Assembly: GCF_014638845.1 (NCBI RefSeq)
Contig: NZ_BMFP01000002.1
Coordinates: 674,053-738,052, forward strand
Origin: Pontibacter amylolyticus
GTDB lineage: Bacteria > Bacteroidota > Bacteroidia > Cytophagales > Hymenobacteraceae
Direction: 5' to 3'
DNA length: 64,000 nucleotides
The position numbers were made by a program, and so were the translations under genes. The notes under the pieces were generated by a model that did not search any database, was not told where the DNA came from, and saw only the letters and a list, made by a program, of their open reading frames with translations. Of the stretch, positions 44,527 to 52,692 are shown in pieces (position 1 is the first letter of the stretch; the number at the start of each line of letters is the position of its first letter).

Positions 44527-44877
44527 ATGAAGAAGCTGGGATTTGATAGACAAACGAAACGTTTGCTGGTAATGACAGGGATGCTGCTCTTGGCAGTTGG
44601 TCCTGCGTTTGGTCAGATCACCTATACCATGGCAGACAAGCACGGGCGCCTGATGCGCAAAGCACTGCGGGACGCCAATCAGGTAGAGGCGACCACCTAC
44701 AAGGAAACCCACCTGAACATGGATGCCTATACCTTGAAGAAAGGCGAGTCCGGCAAAGTGCGGAAGCGTCAGGGTTTGTTCAAGCTAAAGCACACTGGCA
44801 CGAAAGAGGCAGTGCAGCAAGGCCCGGCCGACCGTGACAAAAAGAAATCAAGGCTTTTCCGGAAGAAGGAGAAGTAA
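44527..44877 (+). CDS. Small basic exported protein, unknown
   Basis: 116 residues. Hydrophobic signal-like segment LLVMTGMLLLAVGPAFGQ after a basic N-terminus, then a basic mature region with NMDAYTLKKGESGKVRKRQGLFKLKHTG and a Lys/Arg-rich end (KKKSRLFRKKEK). Shares the NMD…GxVxKxRxGxF pattern with the lipoprotein just before it. No known family. Followed by ytxJ after 16 bases, so it may be part of the same transcript. Confidence 0.6.
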   Translation: MKKLGFDRQTKRLLVMTGMLLLAVGPAFGQITYTMADKHGRLMRKALRDANQVEATTYKETHLNMDAYTLKKGESGKVRKRQGLFKLKHTGTKEAVQQGPADRDKKKSRLFRKKEK

Positions 44878-44893
44878 ACCTAACCCGATAGCA

Positions 44894-45235
44894 ATGAATT
44901 GGCATCCGCTAACCAGCGTAGAGCAATTAGATAATATAATTGAAGAGTCGAAGCACACCCCGGTGGTGATATTCAAGCACAGTACGTCATGCTCTATCAG
45001 CTCCACTGCCAAAAGCAGACTGGAGCGCCAGTGGGATGGCGCCAGCGTAGACCATATTAAGCCTTACTACCTTGACCTGTTGCGTTACCGCCCGGTTTCA
45101 AACGAAATAGCGGAGGTGTTCCAGGTACAGCATCAATCGCCCCAGTTGCTGCTGATCCAGGATGGCATGTGCACGTATGATGCCTCGCACCTGGGCATCA
45201 GCATTGACTCTATGAAAAAGAGCCTGGCGGTTTGA
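44894..45235 (+). CDS. ytxJ: YtxJ bacillithiol-system redox protein
   Basis: 113 residues from the ATG at 44894 (longer frames to 44834 run back into the previous gene). Thioredoxin-like fold with the family active site FKHSTSCSISSTAKSRLE (single reactive Cys about residue 33), and YYLDLLRYRPVSNEIAEVF plus QLLLIQDG. Bacilliredoxin-type protein that removes bacillithiol from mixed disulfides. Presence implies the organism makes bacillithiol. Preceded by the small exported protein, 16 bases away. Confidence 0.93.
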   Translation: MNWHPLTSVEQLDNIIEESKHTPVVIFKHSTSCSISSTAKSRLERQWDGASVDHIKPYYLDLLRYRPVSNEIAEVFQVQHQSPQLLLIQDGMCTYDASHLGISIDSMKKSLAV

Positions 45236-45393
45236 TACACAGACAGGCCTAGCCGGTAAGCTGTAGTACGCATGATAAGTAGCCCTACCTGCCTGGGGTT
45301 TTGTGCCGGGCTGTATGGCTTCGAACGCCTGATGCCTGCCTGCTTTTGGATCTGGCTTTTTGATAGAACATACCTAACCCAAACTGTATAAAG

Positions 45394-46122
45394 GTGGCTA
45401 GAAACCTGGTACTCACACTTGCCATGACGCTGCTGCTGGTGTTGCCGGCAACAGCGCAGTCTGACGATGACTTTAGCAATGAGCTAAGCTACGGCATTAA
45501 CCTGAACTCGAACGGCGGACTGCTGGGCGGGGCGTTTGTGCGCAGTTCCTGGTTCATGAAAGAGCGGCTCTACCGTTTCGGCGGGCTCGAGATCGTGGAG
45601 GTCAAGCATCCGAAAGAGAACAGGCTTTACAACCCGGGCTCCGGCGACCATTTCATTGCAGGCAAGCAGAATCACTTCTTCTCGGTGCGACCGCATTACG
45701 GCCTGGAGCATGTGCTGTTCCGCAAGGCCGCCGAGAGCGGTGTGCAGGTGAACGCCTTGGGAGCTGTCGGCCCTTCCCTGGGCTTGCTCATACCTTACTA
45801 CATACGCTACGACTACGGCAGCGGTCTGGGCAACGACGTGCGCACCGAGGCCTATGACCCCAACAAGCACCTGAGCTTTGAAAACACACTGGGTAACGCC
45901 AATGTGCTGACTGGTCTGGGTGAAACTAACCTCAACCTGGGTGTGCATGCCAAGTTAGGTATGAGCTTCGAATACGGCCGTTACCGCGAGAGCATCACAG
46001 GTATAGAACTGGGTTTTATGGTGGAGAAATTCTTCAAGGACATGGTCATGATTCCGCAAACCGAAAACTACAGTACCTTCACCTCCGTGTACCTGAACAT
46101 CTACTACGGCCGCCGCAAATAA
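45394..46122 (+). CDS. Predicted outer-membrane beta-barrel protein, unknown
   Basis: 242 residues, GTG start at 45394 with AAAG just upstream. Signal peptide MARNLVLTLAMTLLLVLPATAQ. The mature part is a run of alternating strands with aromatic ends (YGINLNSNGGLLGGAFVRSSWF, HFFSVRPHYGLEHVLF, SVYLNIYYGRRK), suggesting a small barrel or porin-like protein. I do not recognise the family. It stands between ytxJ and lipA with spacers of 158 and 125 bases. Confidence 0.7.
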   Translation: MARNLVLTLAMTLLLVLPATAQSDDDFSNELSYGINLNSNGGLLGGAFVRSSWFMKERLYRFGGLEIVEVKHPKENRLYNPGSGDHFIAGKQNHFFSVRPHYGLEHVLFRKAAESGVQVNALGAVGPSLGLLIPYYIRYDYGSGLGNDVRTEAYDPNKHLSFENTLGNANVLTGLGETNLNLGVHAKLGMSFEYGRYRESITGIELGFMVEKFFKDMVMIPQTENYSTFTSVYLNIYYGRRK

Positions 46123-46235
46123 CAGGCGCCAAGAACATTTCCATGCAATCGTTTGTTGAGAGGGAAGTGCCCCGGGCATAGGCGGTATTGCCTTAATTTC
46201 CTGGTGCATTTGCTGAAGTCTTAACGCATTATACC

Positions 46236-46243
46236 TATCTTTG
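46236..46243 (+). promoter_or_regulatory. TATCTTTG -7-like box at the lipA start
   Basis: Full TAnnTTTG match only four bases before the annotated ATG (46248). If used, transcription would begin at or after that ATG, so translation may start at a later Met (46257 or 46260) or be leaderless. A TTTG at 46209-46212 is 23 bases upstream, slightly too far. Confidence 0.3.
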
Positions 46244-46247
46244 CAGC

Positions 46248-47159
46248 ATGGATGAAATGATGACACTTCCGGTAATACAACCCAACGCTAAGCCCGAGGG
46301 GCTCAATGCCTTGGGTCAGCCCCGCAAGCCAAACTGGCTGCGTGTAAAGCTGCCGGTAGGGAAAGAGTATGCGAAGGTAAGAAACATCGTAGACGAGTAT
46401 AAGCTGCATACCATCTGTGAGAGCGGTAACTGCCCGAACATGGGCGAGTGCTGGGGAGCCGGCACGGCCACTTTCATGATTCTGGGCAATGTGTGTACGC
46501 GCAGCTGCTCTTTCTGTGCCGTGGCCACGGGCCGCCCTAACGAATACGACGTAGACGAGCCGCGCCGCGTAGCCGAAGCCATTCAGTTGATGGGCGTGAA
46601 GCACGCCGTGATCACCTCTGTTAACCGCGACGAACTGAAAGACCGCGGTGCCGCCATCTGGCACGAGACCGTGCGCATGGTAAAAGAACTTTCTCCTGCC
46701 ACCACCATCGAGACCCTCATACCTGATGTGAAAGCCAGCTGGGACGCGCTGATCACGATGATCTCGCCGGGTCAGGAAGTGGTTTCGCACAACGTGGAAA
46801 CGGTAAAAGAGCTTTACCGTCGCGTGCGACCGCAGGCCAAGTACGAGCGCAGCATCGAGCAGATCCGCCGCACCAAGGAATATGGCAAGCGCACCAAAAC
46901 CGGCATCATGCTGGGCCTGGGCGAAACGCGCGAGCAGGTATACCAGGCCATGGATGACCTGGCTGCCAACGGTTGCGACATCCTGACACTGGGCCAATAC
47001 CTGCAGCCAACCAAGCTGCACATCGAGGTGGCTGAGTTCATTCACCCCGATCTGTTTGAGCATTACCGTGAAGAGGGCCTGAAAAGAGGAATCAAATATG
47101 TAGAGTCGGGCCCGTTGGTGCGTTCATCGTACCACGCTGAGCGTCATGTGAATGTGTAA
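46248..47159 (+). CDS. lipA: Lipoyl synthase
   Basis: Radical SAM enzyme inserting two sulfurs into octanoyl-E2. 303 residues. Auxiliary cluster Cys in [15 protein letters not shown] (C-x4-C-x5-C), radical SAM motif [10 protein letters not shown] (C-x3-C-x2-C), C-terminal [10 protein letters not shown] with the Ser that ligates the auxiliary cluster. Start: ATG 46248 ([16 protein letters not shown]), possibly later as discussed for the -7 box. The neighbouring dehydrogenase E1 fusion uses lipoyl domains, giving a metabolic link. Good terminator downstream. Confidence 0.96.
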   Translation: MDEMMTLPVIQPNAKPEGLNALGQPRKPNWLRVKLPVGKEYAKVRNIVDEYKLHTICESGNCPNMGECWGAGTATFMILGNVCTRSCSFCAVATGRPNEYDVDEPRRVAEAIQLMGVKHAVITSVNRDELKDRGAAIWHETVRMVKELSPATTIETLIPDVKASWDALITMISPGQEVVSHNVETVKELYRRVRPQAKYERSIEQIRRTKEYGKRTKTGIMLGLGETREQVYQAMDDLAANGCDILTLGQYLQPTKLHIEVAEFIHPDLFEHYREEGLKRGIKYVESGPLVRSSYHAERHVNV

Positions 47160-47216
47160 AATAAATCGTGTATAAACTTTTAAAGAATTTTTAGAAAGTT
47201 TTTATTCAATACTTGG

Positions 47217-47257
47217 AGTGCCCTATTGAGCAGCAAAAATCAATAGGGCACTTTTTT
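47217..47257 (+). terminator. Terminator of lipA
   Basis: Perfect 13-base-pair stem AGTGCCCTATTGA / TCAATAGGGCACT, ten-base loop, then TTTTT. Confidence 0.88.
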
Positions 47258-47310
47258 ATTGCACTGTTTCCCTTCCCTAAATTTCCCTATTTTAATTAAG
47301 ATTTTTTCAG

Positions 47311-47318
47311 TTCCTTTG
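47311..47318 (+). promoter_or_regulatory. Candidate promoter of the adhesin operon
   Basis: TTCCTTTG, one mismatch from TAnnTTTG, in an AT-rich stretch about 340 bases before the adhesin ATG. It would place a start just in front of the small open frame at 47338. No better candidate is seen nearer the adhesin. Confidence 0.3.
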
Positions 47319-47337
47319 CCCACCGATATAACAAAAG

Positions 47338-47658
47338 GTGTATAAAATAAGCATTCCTGCAACCAAAGGACGTTTAATTAGTATATCTAGATATTCAAGT
47401 AATAATACACCCTTATATGCGCATATTGGAATCTTTGCACTGGAAATCCTCTCTTCTGAAAAAAATATTGACCTCTATTATATTAGAATAGTATTACACA
47501 ATCGCTGTTATAACATTTTATTCCAAGCTATATATTGTATTTTTTATATTGCACTAAACTTATCTTCAATATATAAGTATCAGGATATAGTAAAAATTTA
47601 TGGAAATACTTTTATATTTATGCCTGATTTATTACGCTTTTTTACATATTTCCTATGA
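47338..47658 (+). CDS. Possible small AT-rich gene overlapping the adhesin start
   Basis: GTG-started open frame of 106 codons in strongly AT-rich DNA, where stop codons should be frequent, ending in a TGA that overlaps the adhesin ATG (ATGA, coupling-type). The product would be rich in Ile, Tyr and Phe with hydrophobic stretches (YNILFQAIYCIFYIALNLSSIY), no recognised family. It may be a real leader-type small protein or merely a leader region that stays open by chance. Confidence 0.25.
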   Translation: MYKISIPATKGRLISISRYSSNNTPLYAHIGIFALEILSSEKNIDLYYIRIVLHNRCYNILFQAIYCIFYIALNLSSIYKYQDIVKIYGNTFIFMPDLLRFFTYFL

Positions 47659-50600
47659 GTAGAATTCTACTGCTTCTCACCCTTTTTCTGACTGCGACCA
47701 ACACCCTTAGCTTTGGGCAGACGGAAATCAACCTGGGCCGCGTAAACAGGTTCATTGCATTGGCCAATGAACAGATTGTCGTTAAAGGCCCAGAAAAAAC
47801 ATGGATCCGTGGTGACATCGGCATCAGTCCCGGCAAGGTCATTATCGGAGAAGAATTTCTTGAAGTAACTGGTAAGAAAGAGAAAGGAACTGAAATAGCG
47901 GCGGAGGCGATGGCTGACGCCAACAGGCTGTATCAGGAACTGATGGGCCTTCAGGAGATAGAAAACCTAAACCCCGACTTAGGAAACGGACGCGAGATAT
48001 ACCCTGGTGTTTACAACATCATGGGTAATGCCACCATTAGTGGTATTTCGCTGCTGGTGACGCAAGATGGCAGCTCTCCCATCTTCGTATTCAAGATCAG
48101 CGGTAACTTAAGAGTAAACCCAGGCGCCCTTAGCCTTTCCGGTGTGGGGGTTGAAACCAAGAATATTTACTGGGTTGTCGACGGTGACGTGGAGATTCAG
48201 GCCCCGAGTAGCTTGTACGGCAACATTATTGCCACAGGCGACATCACCTTTGGCAAGGGCGTTTCGCTTTATGGCCGGGCCATCTCACTAGGCGGCACTA
48301 TCTATTTCGAAAACAACCCGACGGTGCTGCAGAACGTGACAAACGCCGACCTGACGGTAAGTAAAATCGTTGACACCAAGGACGTGTCGCTGGGCGCACG
48401 CGTGACCTATACCATTACGGCTAAAAATAACGGTCCGGGTATTGCCCGCAATGTGGCCGTGAAGGAGCGCATACCGTCCGGATTGAAACTGGTGGAAGTA
48501 AAGCCTGCCACAAAAGGAACTTACGACCAGGTGAAGAACGAATGGGTAATCGGCGACATGGGGGTGTTCGAAACCCAAACCCTCCGCCTGGTATTTGAAG
48601 TGACCGGTACCGGTAATATCACAAACGAAGTCATCATCATCGGTGATGATCCGGACCCGAATCCGAATGACGACAAGGACGACGAAGAGATCGTGCTGCC
48701 AAACCTGAGCCTGACCAAGCGCATCGTCGATCCTAAAACGAGCTATAACCTGGGCGACGTGGTTGCCTACGAGATAAAGATCGTCAACACATCTTCAAAA
48801 GAGGAGACGAACATAAATGTAAGGGAGCAACTGGCAAGCGGACTGAAGTATGTACGCCATGATGCGACGCCAGGCACTACCTATACCCCCGCCACGGGCA
48901 TTTATAACATCCCGGCGCTGGCAGGCAATGCCTCTGCTACGCTGATCGTATATGCCGAGATCGTGAGCACGGGCAACATCCGCAACGTAGCCACCATCAT
49001 CGACCGCCCTGATGACAAGGATCCGGATGATGACGAAGACGAGGTAGAGATTGTCCTGCCTGACCTGGGTATCACAAAGAAACTGATTGATCCGAAGGAA
49101 AAGTACATGGTAAACGATGTACTGGCTTTCGAGATCAAGGTAACGAACAACGCCTCCACGCCTCAGACCAATGTAAATGTACGGGAGCAGTTGCCGAAGG
49201 AGCTGGCTTTTGTAAGGTATACAGCCACCAGCGGGACTACTTATGATGCCGCGACAGGTATCTACAACATCCCGACGCTGGCCGGCAAAGCTTCCGCCAC
49301 ACTGATTGTCTATGCCAAGATCGTGGGTACGGGAGCCATTCGTAACGTGGCCACCATCACCGACCGCACGCCGGACAACGACAAGGACCCGGACAACGAT
49401 GAAGACGAGGTAGAAATCATCCTGCCAGACCTGGGCGTAACCAAAGAACTGGTTAACGGCAAGGCGGAATATATGGTGGGCGACATGGTGCAGTACCGCA
49501 TTGTGGTGACAAACAATGGCGCCAAAGCCGAGAAAAACATCGTAGTAGGCGAGAAGCTGCCTGAAGGCCTTCGCCTAGTAGACTTTACTGTGAGCAACGG
49601 CGCTTCTTACGATCCGGCGACTGGCGCTTTCAAGATTCCTTCGCTGGAGGCAAAGGCAGCGGCCGAGCTTGTGATCAACGCCCAGTTAATGAAGGCGGGC
49701 CAGGTGCGCAATGTGGTGCGCATCATCGGCAAAGATCCTGTAAACCCGACCGACCCAACTGACCCGACTGACCCGACCGATCCGAACAATCCGGGAAATC
49801 CTGGCGACTCTGATCCGGACAACGACGAAGACGAAGTGGTGATCCCGGAAGTGAAATGCAGTCCAAACATTGCCCTGTCCTTTGTAGATGCACCAACCTC
49901 GGTATGCCGCGGTGGCGAGCTCACGTTCAAAGCAACCTCAGACGTAATCGGCGGTACCTATACCTGGACACTGCCAGCAGGCTGGAAAACGGTAAGCAAA
50001 TCAGCTGACGGTAGCACGATCACCGTTACGGCAGGCACCACACTGAATGCCCAGACGGTAAAAGTAACCGTGAACACACAGTGTAAGGATGTTAACAAGA
50101 CTGCCGAAACCACGATTAATGTGATCGGCGAGCCAGCTGGAGTAGCGATTACAGGAGAGACTGCCCTGTGCTTCAACACCACCACAGGTATAGCGCTGAG
50201 CGCCGCATCTGTAGAAGGGCTTACCTACAAGTGGACCCTGGACAGCAACCTCGAGTTTGTAGAAGGCACAAACGATGCCGGCACCAGCGTGAGTGTTCGT
50301 CCGAAAGGCCAGAGCCTGCTCGGCGGCAAGGTATACCTGACCGTGACCAATGCCTGCGGCTTCAGCACCAGAACCGAGAAGGTGCTGATCGTGACGCCTA
50401 CGCCGGCTATACCTACTGCTATTGTAGGCAACCTGGATCTGTGCGAAGGAGAGGAATCAACTTTCAGCACGCCAGTAGTAACCGGTGCAACCAGCTATAC
50501 CTGGACTTTCCCGGCAGCTGACTGGACGGTTGTGAGTGAAACGGAGAATGGCAGAGTAATAAAAGTGAAAGTTGGCAAAACAGGAGGTCCGATCACGGTG

Positions 50601-51707
50601 AAAGCCGGTAATGACTGTAATGTAAGCGCAGCTTTCGAAGTGAAAGCAAAAGTGACCTTGAAACCGGTCGCGCCATCTATTGCGAGCACCGCCACAACGG
50701 GCTGTATCGGCGCCACGCTTACCTTCAGCATCCAGTCACCGGAAGCAGGTATGACCTATACCTGGGCAGTGCCGCAGGGCTGGAGCGCCGACAAACTGAC
50801 GGGTACCAGCATTAACGTGACGGTAGGTGAGACGAGCGGAGACATAGAAGTGTACGCCACCAACACCGTGAAAAACTGCGGTGCAGGCGCTGTAACTAAG
50901 CTGGCTGTTTCACCATCGCTGAAGCCGGCAACTCCGGGAACGATCAAGAGCAACATGAACGTATGCCTCAACAGCACTGGCAACGCCTTCAGCATCGAAG
51001 CTGTACCTGGCGCGACCACTTACGAGTGGGAAGCAAACGGCGGCCTGACGATAGAAGGAACCAGCAACGGCACAAGCATTACTGTAAAAGCTGCCGAAAC
51101 GGGCGGTACTGTGCGGGTGCGAGCCATCAACGATTGCGGCATCAGCGACTGGTCTAGCCTGAACATTGACATCACAATGCCTCCTGCTCCTGTTACCCGT
51201 ATTACGGACAACAGCAGCGTGTGCGAAGGTCTGATCTACACCGCCGATCCGGTAGAAGGAGCGACCTCTTATACCTGGACGGTAACTGAGGGCTTCACCA
51301 TCGAGTCTGGTCAGGGCACTGCTACCATCAAGGTTAAAGCCAACAGCCCAACGGCAACCGGCCGCGTGAGTGTGATCGCCTACAACGGCAGCTGCGCAGG
51401 CTCGGCAGAGTACAGCATCGACATGGACGCCAAATTAGCAGACGGTCAGCTGGACTTCCCGAAAGCCTTTAGCCCGAACGGCGACGGCAAGAATGACGAG
51501 TGGCTGGTGAAGAACCTGGACAAGTTCCCGGACAACGAAATGGTGATTTTCAACCGCTGGGGCTCTGAGGTGTTCAAGCAGAAGAGCTACAAGAACGACT
51601 GGGCCGCCAAGGGACTGGAACAAGGTACTTACTTCTACAAAGTAAGGGTGAAGCTATGCGATGGCAAGTACCAGGACTACACCGGCTACGTGACCATTTT
51701 CCGATAA
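47655..51707 (+). CDS. Giant T9SS adhesin: DUF3494 ice-binding-like domain, DUF11 repeats, Ig/PKD-like repeats, CHU_C
   Basis: 1350 residues. Signal peptide to about 21 (LLLTLFLTATNTLSFG). Residues about 24-226 resemble the DUF3494 ice-binding fold (GDIGISPGKVI, GREIYPGVYNIMGNATISG, GNIIATGDITFGKGVSLYGRAISLGGTIYFENN). Four DUF11 repeats follow from about 228, 348, 468 and 591, each ending in an acidic DPDNDEDEVE-type stretch, the last with a (PTD)n linker. Six Cys-containing PKD/SprB-like domains run from about 732 to 1265 (SVCRGGELTFKA…YTWTLPAGW), then the gliding-motility C-terminal CHU_C sorting domain (FPKAFSPNGDGKNDEW … VIFNRWGSEVF). Exported by T9SS and attached to the surface. Followed by a PorP/SprF and an OmpA protein, its usual partners. 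Confidence 0.92.
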   Translation: MSRILLLLTLFLTATNTLSFGQTEINLGRVNRFIALANEQIVVKGPEKTWIRGDIGISPGKVIIGEEFLEVTGKKEKGTEIAAEAMADANRLYQELMGLQEIENLNPDLGNGREIYPGVYNIMGNATISGISLLVTQDGSSPIFVFKISGNLRVNPGALSLSGVGVETKNIYWVVDGDVEIQAPSSLYGNIIATGDITFGKGVSLYGRAISLGGTIYFENNPTVLQNVTNADLTVSKIVDTKDVSLGARVTYTITAKNNGPGIARNVAVKERIPSGLKLVEVKPATKGTYDQVKNEWVIGDMGVFETQTLRLVFEVTGTGNITNEVIIIGDDPDPNPNDDKDDEEIVLPNLSLTKRIVDPKTSYNLGDVVAYEIKIVNTSSKEETNINVREQLASGLKYVRHDATPGTTYTPATGIYNIPALAGNASATLIVYAEIVSTGNIRNVATIIDRPDDKDPDDDEDEVEIVLPDLGITKKLIDPKEKYMVNDVLAFEIKVTNNASTPQTNVNVREQLPKELAFVRYTATSGTTYDAATGIYNIPTLAGKASATLIVYAKIVGTGAIRNVATITDRTPDNDKDPDNDEDEVEIILPDLGVTKELVNGKAEYMVGDMVQYRIVVTNNGAKAEKNIVVGEKLPEGLRLVDFTVSNGASYDPATGAFKIPSLEAKAAAELVINAQLMKAGQVRNVVRIIGKDPVNPTDPTDPTDPTDPNNPGNPGDSDPDNDEDEVVIPEVKCSPNIALSFVDAPTSVCRGGELTFKATSDVIGGTYTWTLPAGWKTVSKSADGSTITVTAGTTLNAQTVKVTVNTQCKDVNKTAETTINVIGEPAGVAITGETALCFNTTTGIALSAASVEGLTYKWTLDSNLEFVEGTNDAGTSVSVRPKGQSLLGGKVYLTVTNACGFSTRTEKVLIVTPTPAIPTAIVGNLDLCEGEESTFSTPVVTGATSYTWTFPAADWTVVSETENGRVIKVKVGKTGGPITVKAGNDCNVSAAFEVKAKVTLKPVAPSIASTATTGCIGATLTFSIQSPEAGMTYTWAVPQGWSADKLTGTSINVTVGETSGDIEVYATNTVKNCGAGAVTKLAVSPSLKPATPGTIKSNMNVCLNSTGNAFSIEAVPGATTYEWEANGGLTIEGTSNGTSITVKAAETGGTVRVRAINDCGISDWSSLNIDITMPPAPVTRITDNSSVCEGLIYTADPVEGATSYTWTVTEGFTIESGQGTATIKVKANSPTATGRVSVIAYNGSCAGSAEYSIDMDAKLADGQLDFPKAFSPNGDGKNDEWLVKNLDKFPDNEMVIFNRWGSEVFKQKSYKNDWAAKGLEQGTYFYKVRVKLCDGKYQDYTGYVTIFR

Positions 51708-51738
51708 GCGAGTGCATTCATTAGAAAATTTTATTACC

Positions 51739-52674
51739 ATGAGAATACTTTATACCCTGCTGGCGCTACTCTTCACCTTTGCCGCGAACGCCCAGCAAAA
51801 CCCGCAGTACTCGCAGTACATCTTCAACAGTATGGCCATCAACCCGGCCTATACCGGCACCAAAGGTGTGCTCAACATCAACGCTTTCCACCGTTCGCAG
51901 TGGACAGGTATAGACGGGGCGCCCACGACGCAGGCGCTGAGCGTGGACGGCCTGACCAGCCACGAGCGCCTGGGCCTGGGCCTGAACTTCACCCGCGATA
52001 AGATCGGTGCCTATTCTACTACTTCGGCTTATGCCAATGCGGCGGCCCGTGTGTCGGTGAGCGCCCGCGGAACGCTAAGCTTAGGTATAGCAGCCGGTGT
52101 GGTGCAGAGCGTGGTGGATGGATCCGAGCTAGGTATAGTAGATGATCCGAGCATACCGGCCGGCAAGGATGTGTTTTATCGTCCGGATGTGAAACTGGGT
52201 GTCTATTTTAACACGACGCGTTTCTACGCTGGCCTCTCTGCCTCTGACCTGATCCAATACAAAGATGTATTCCAGATCGAGCCGGTTCGCCACTACTACT
52301 TCACCACAGGCTATGTGTTTGATGTGAGCAATTTTGTGAAGCTGAAGCCAAGTGTGCTGATCAAGGAAGACTTTAATGCACCTGCCAACGTGGACCTGAA
52401 CGGCTTTGTGCTGCTGGGCGACCGCCTGTGGCTGGGCAGTTCTTACCGCACCAGTATGAACCTGTTCAACAAAAATGAGGAAGCCGACCCTGTGACGAAG
52501 CGCACGGCCATGGCCCTGATCGCGGAACTGCAAGTGACCAACGCCCTGCGCCTGGGTTACTCCTACGACCGCATGCTCAACGACCTAAATGGTTTTCACT
52601 CACACGAGATCTCAGTAGGTTACTACTTCTTTAAGAAGCAGGACACGAAAATGCTGACGCCGCAATACTTTTAA
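51739..52674 (+). CDS. PorP/SprF-family type IX secretion outer-membrane protein
   Basis: 311 residues from ATG at 51739 (a GTG at 51712 adds nine residues in front of the signal). Signal peptide ending FAANAQ, then the hallmark NPQYSQYIFNSMAINPAYTGTKGVLNINAFHRSQWTGIDGAP and a barrel body ending …GFHSHEISVGYYFFKKQ. PorP/SprF proteins bind and present CHU_C adhesins; 31 bases behind the adhesin gene and 18 before the OmpA gene, so the three form one operon. Confidence 0.94.
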   Translation: MRILYTLLALLFTFAANAQQNPQYSQYIFNSMAINPAYTGTKGVLNINAFHRSQWTGIDGAPTTQALSVDGLTSHERLGLGLNFTRDKIGAYSTTSAYANAAARVSVSARGTLSLGIAAGVVQSVVDGSELGIVDDPSIPAGKDVFYRPDVKLGVYFNTTRFYAGLSASDLIQYKDVFQIEPVRHYYFTTGYVFDVSNFVKLKPSVLIKEDFNAPANVDLNGFVLLGDRLWLGSSYRTSMNLFNKNEEADPVTKRTAMALIAELQVTNALRLGYSYDRMLNDLNGFHSHEISVGYYFFKKQDTKMLTPQYF

Positions 52675-52692
52675 TATTAGCTCTTACCGCAT

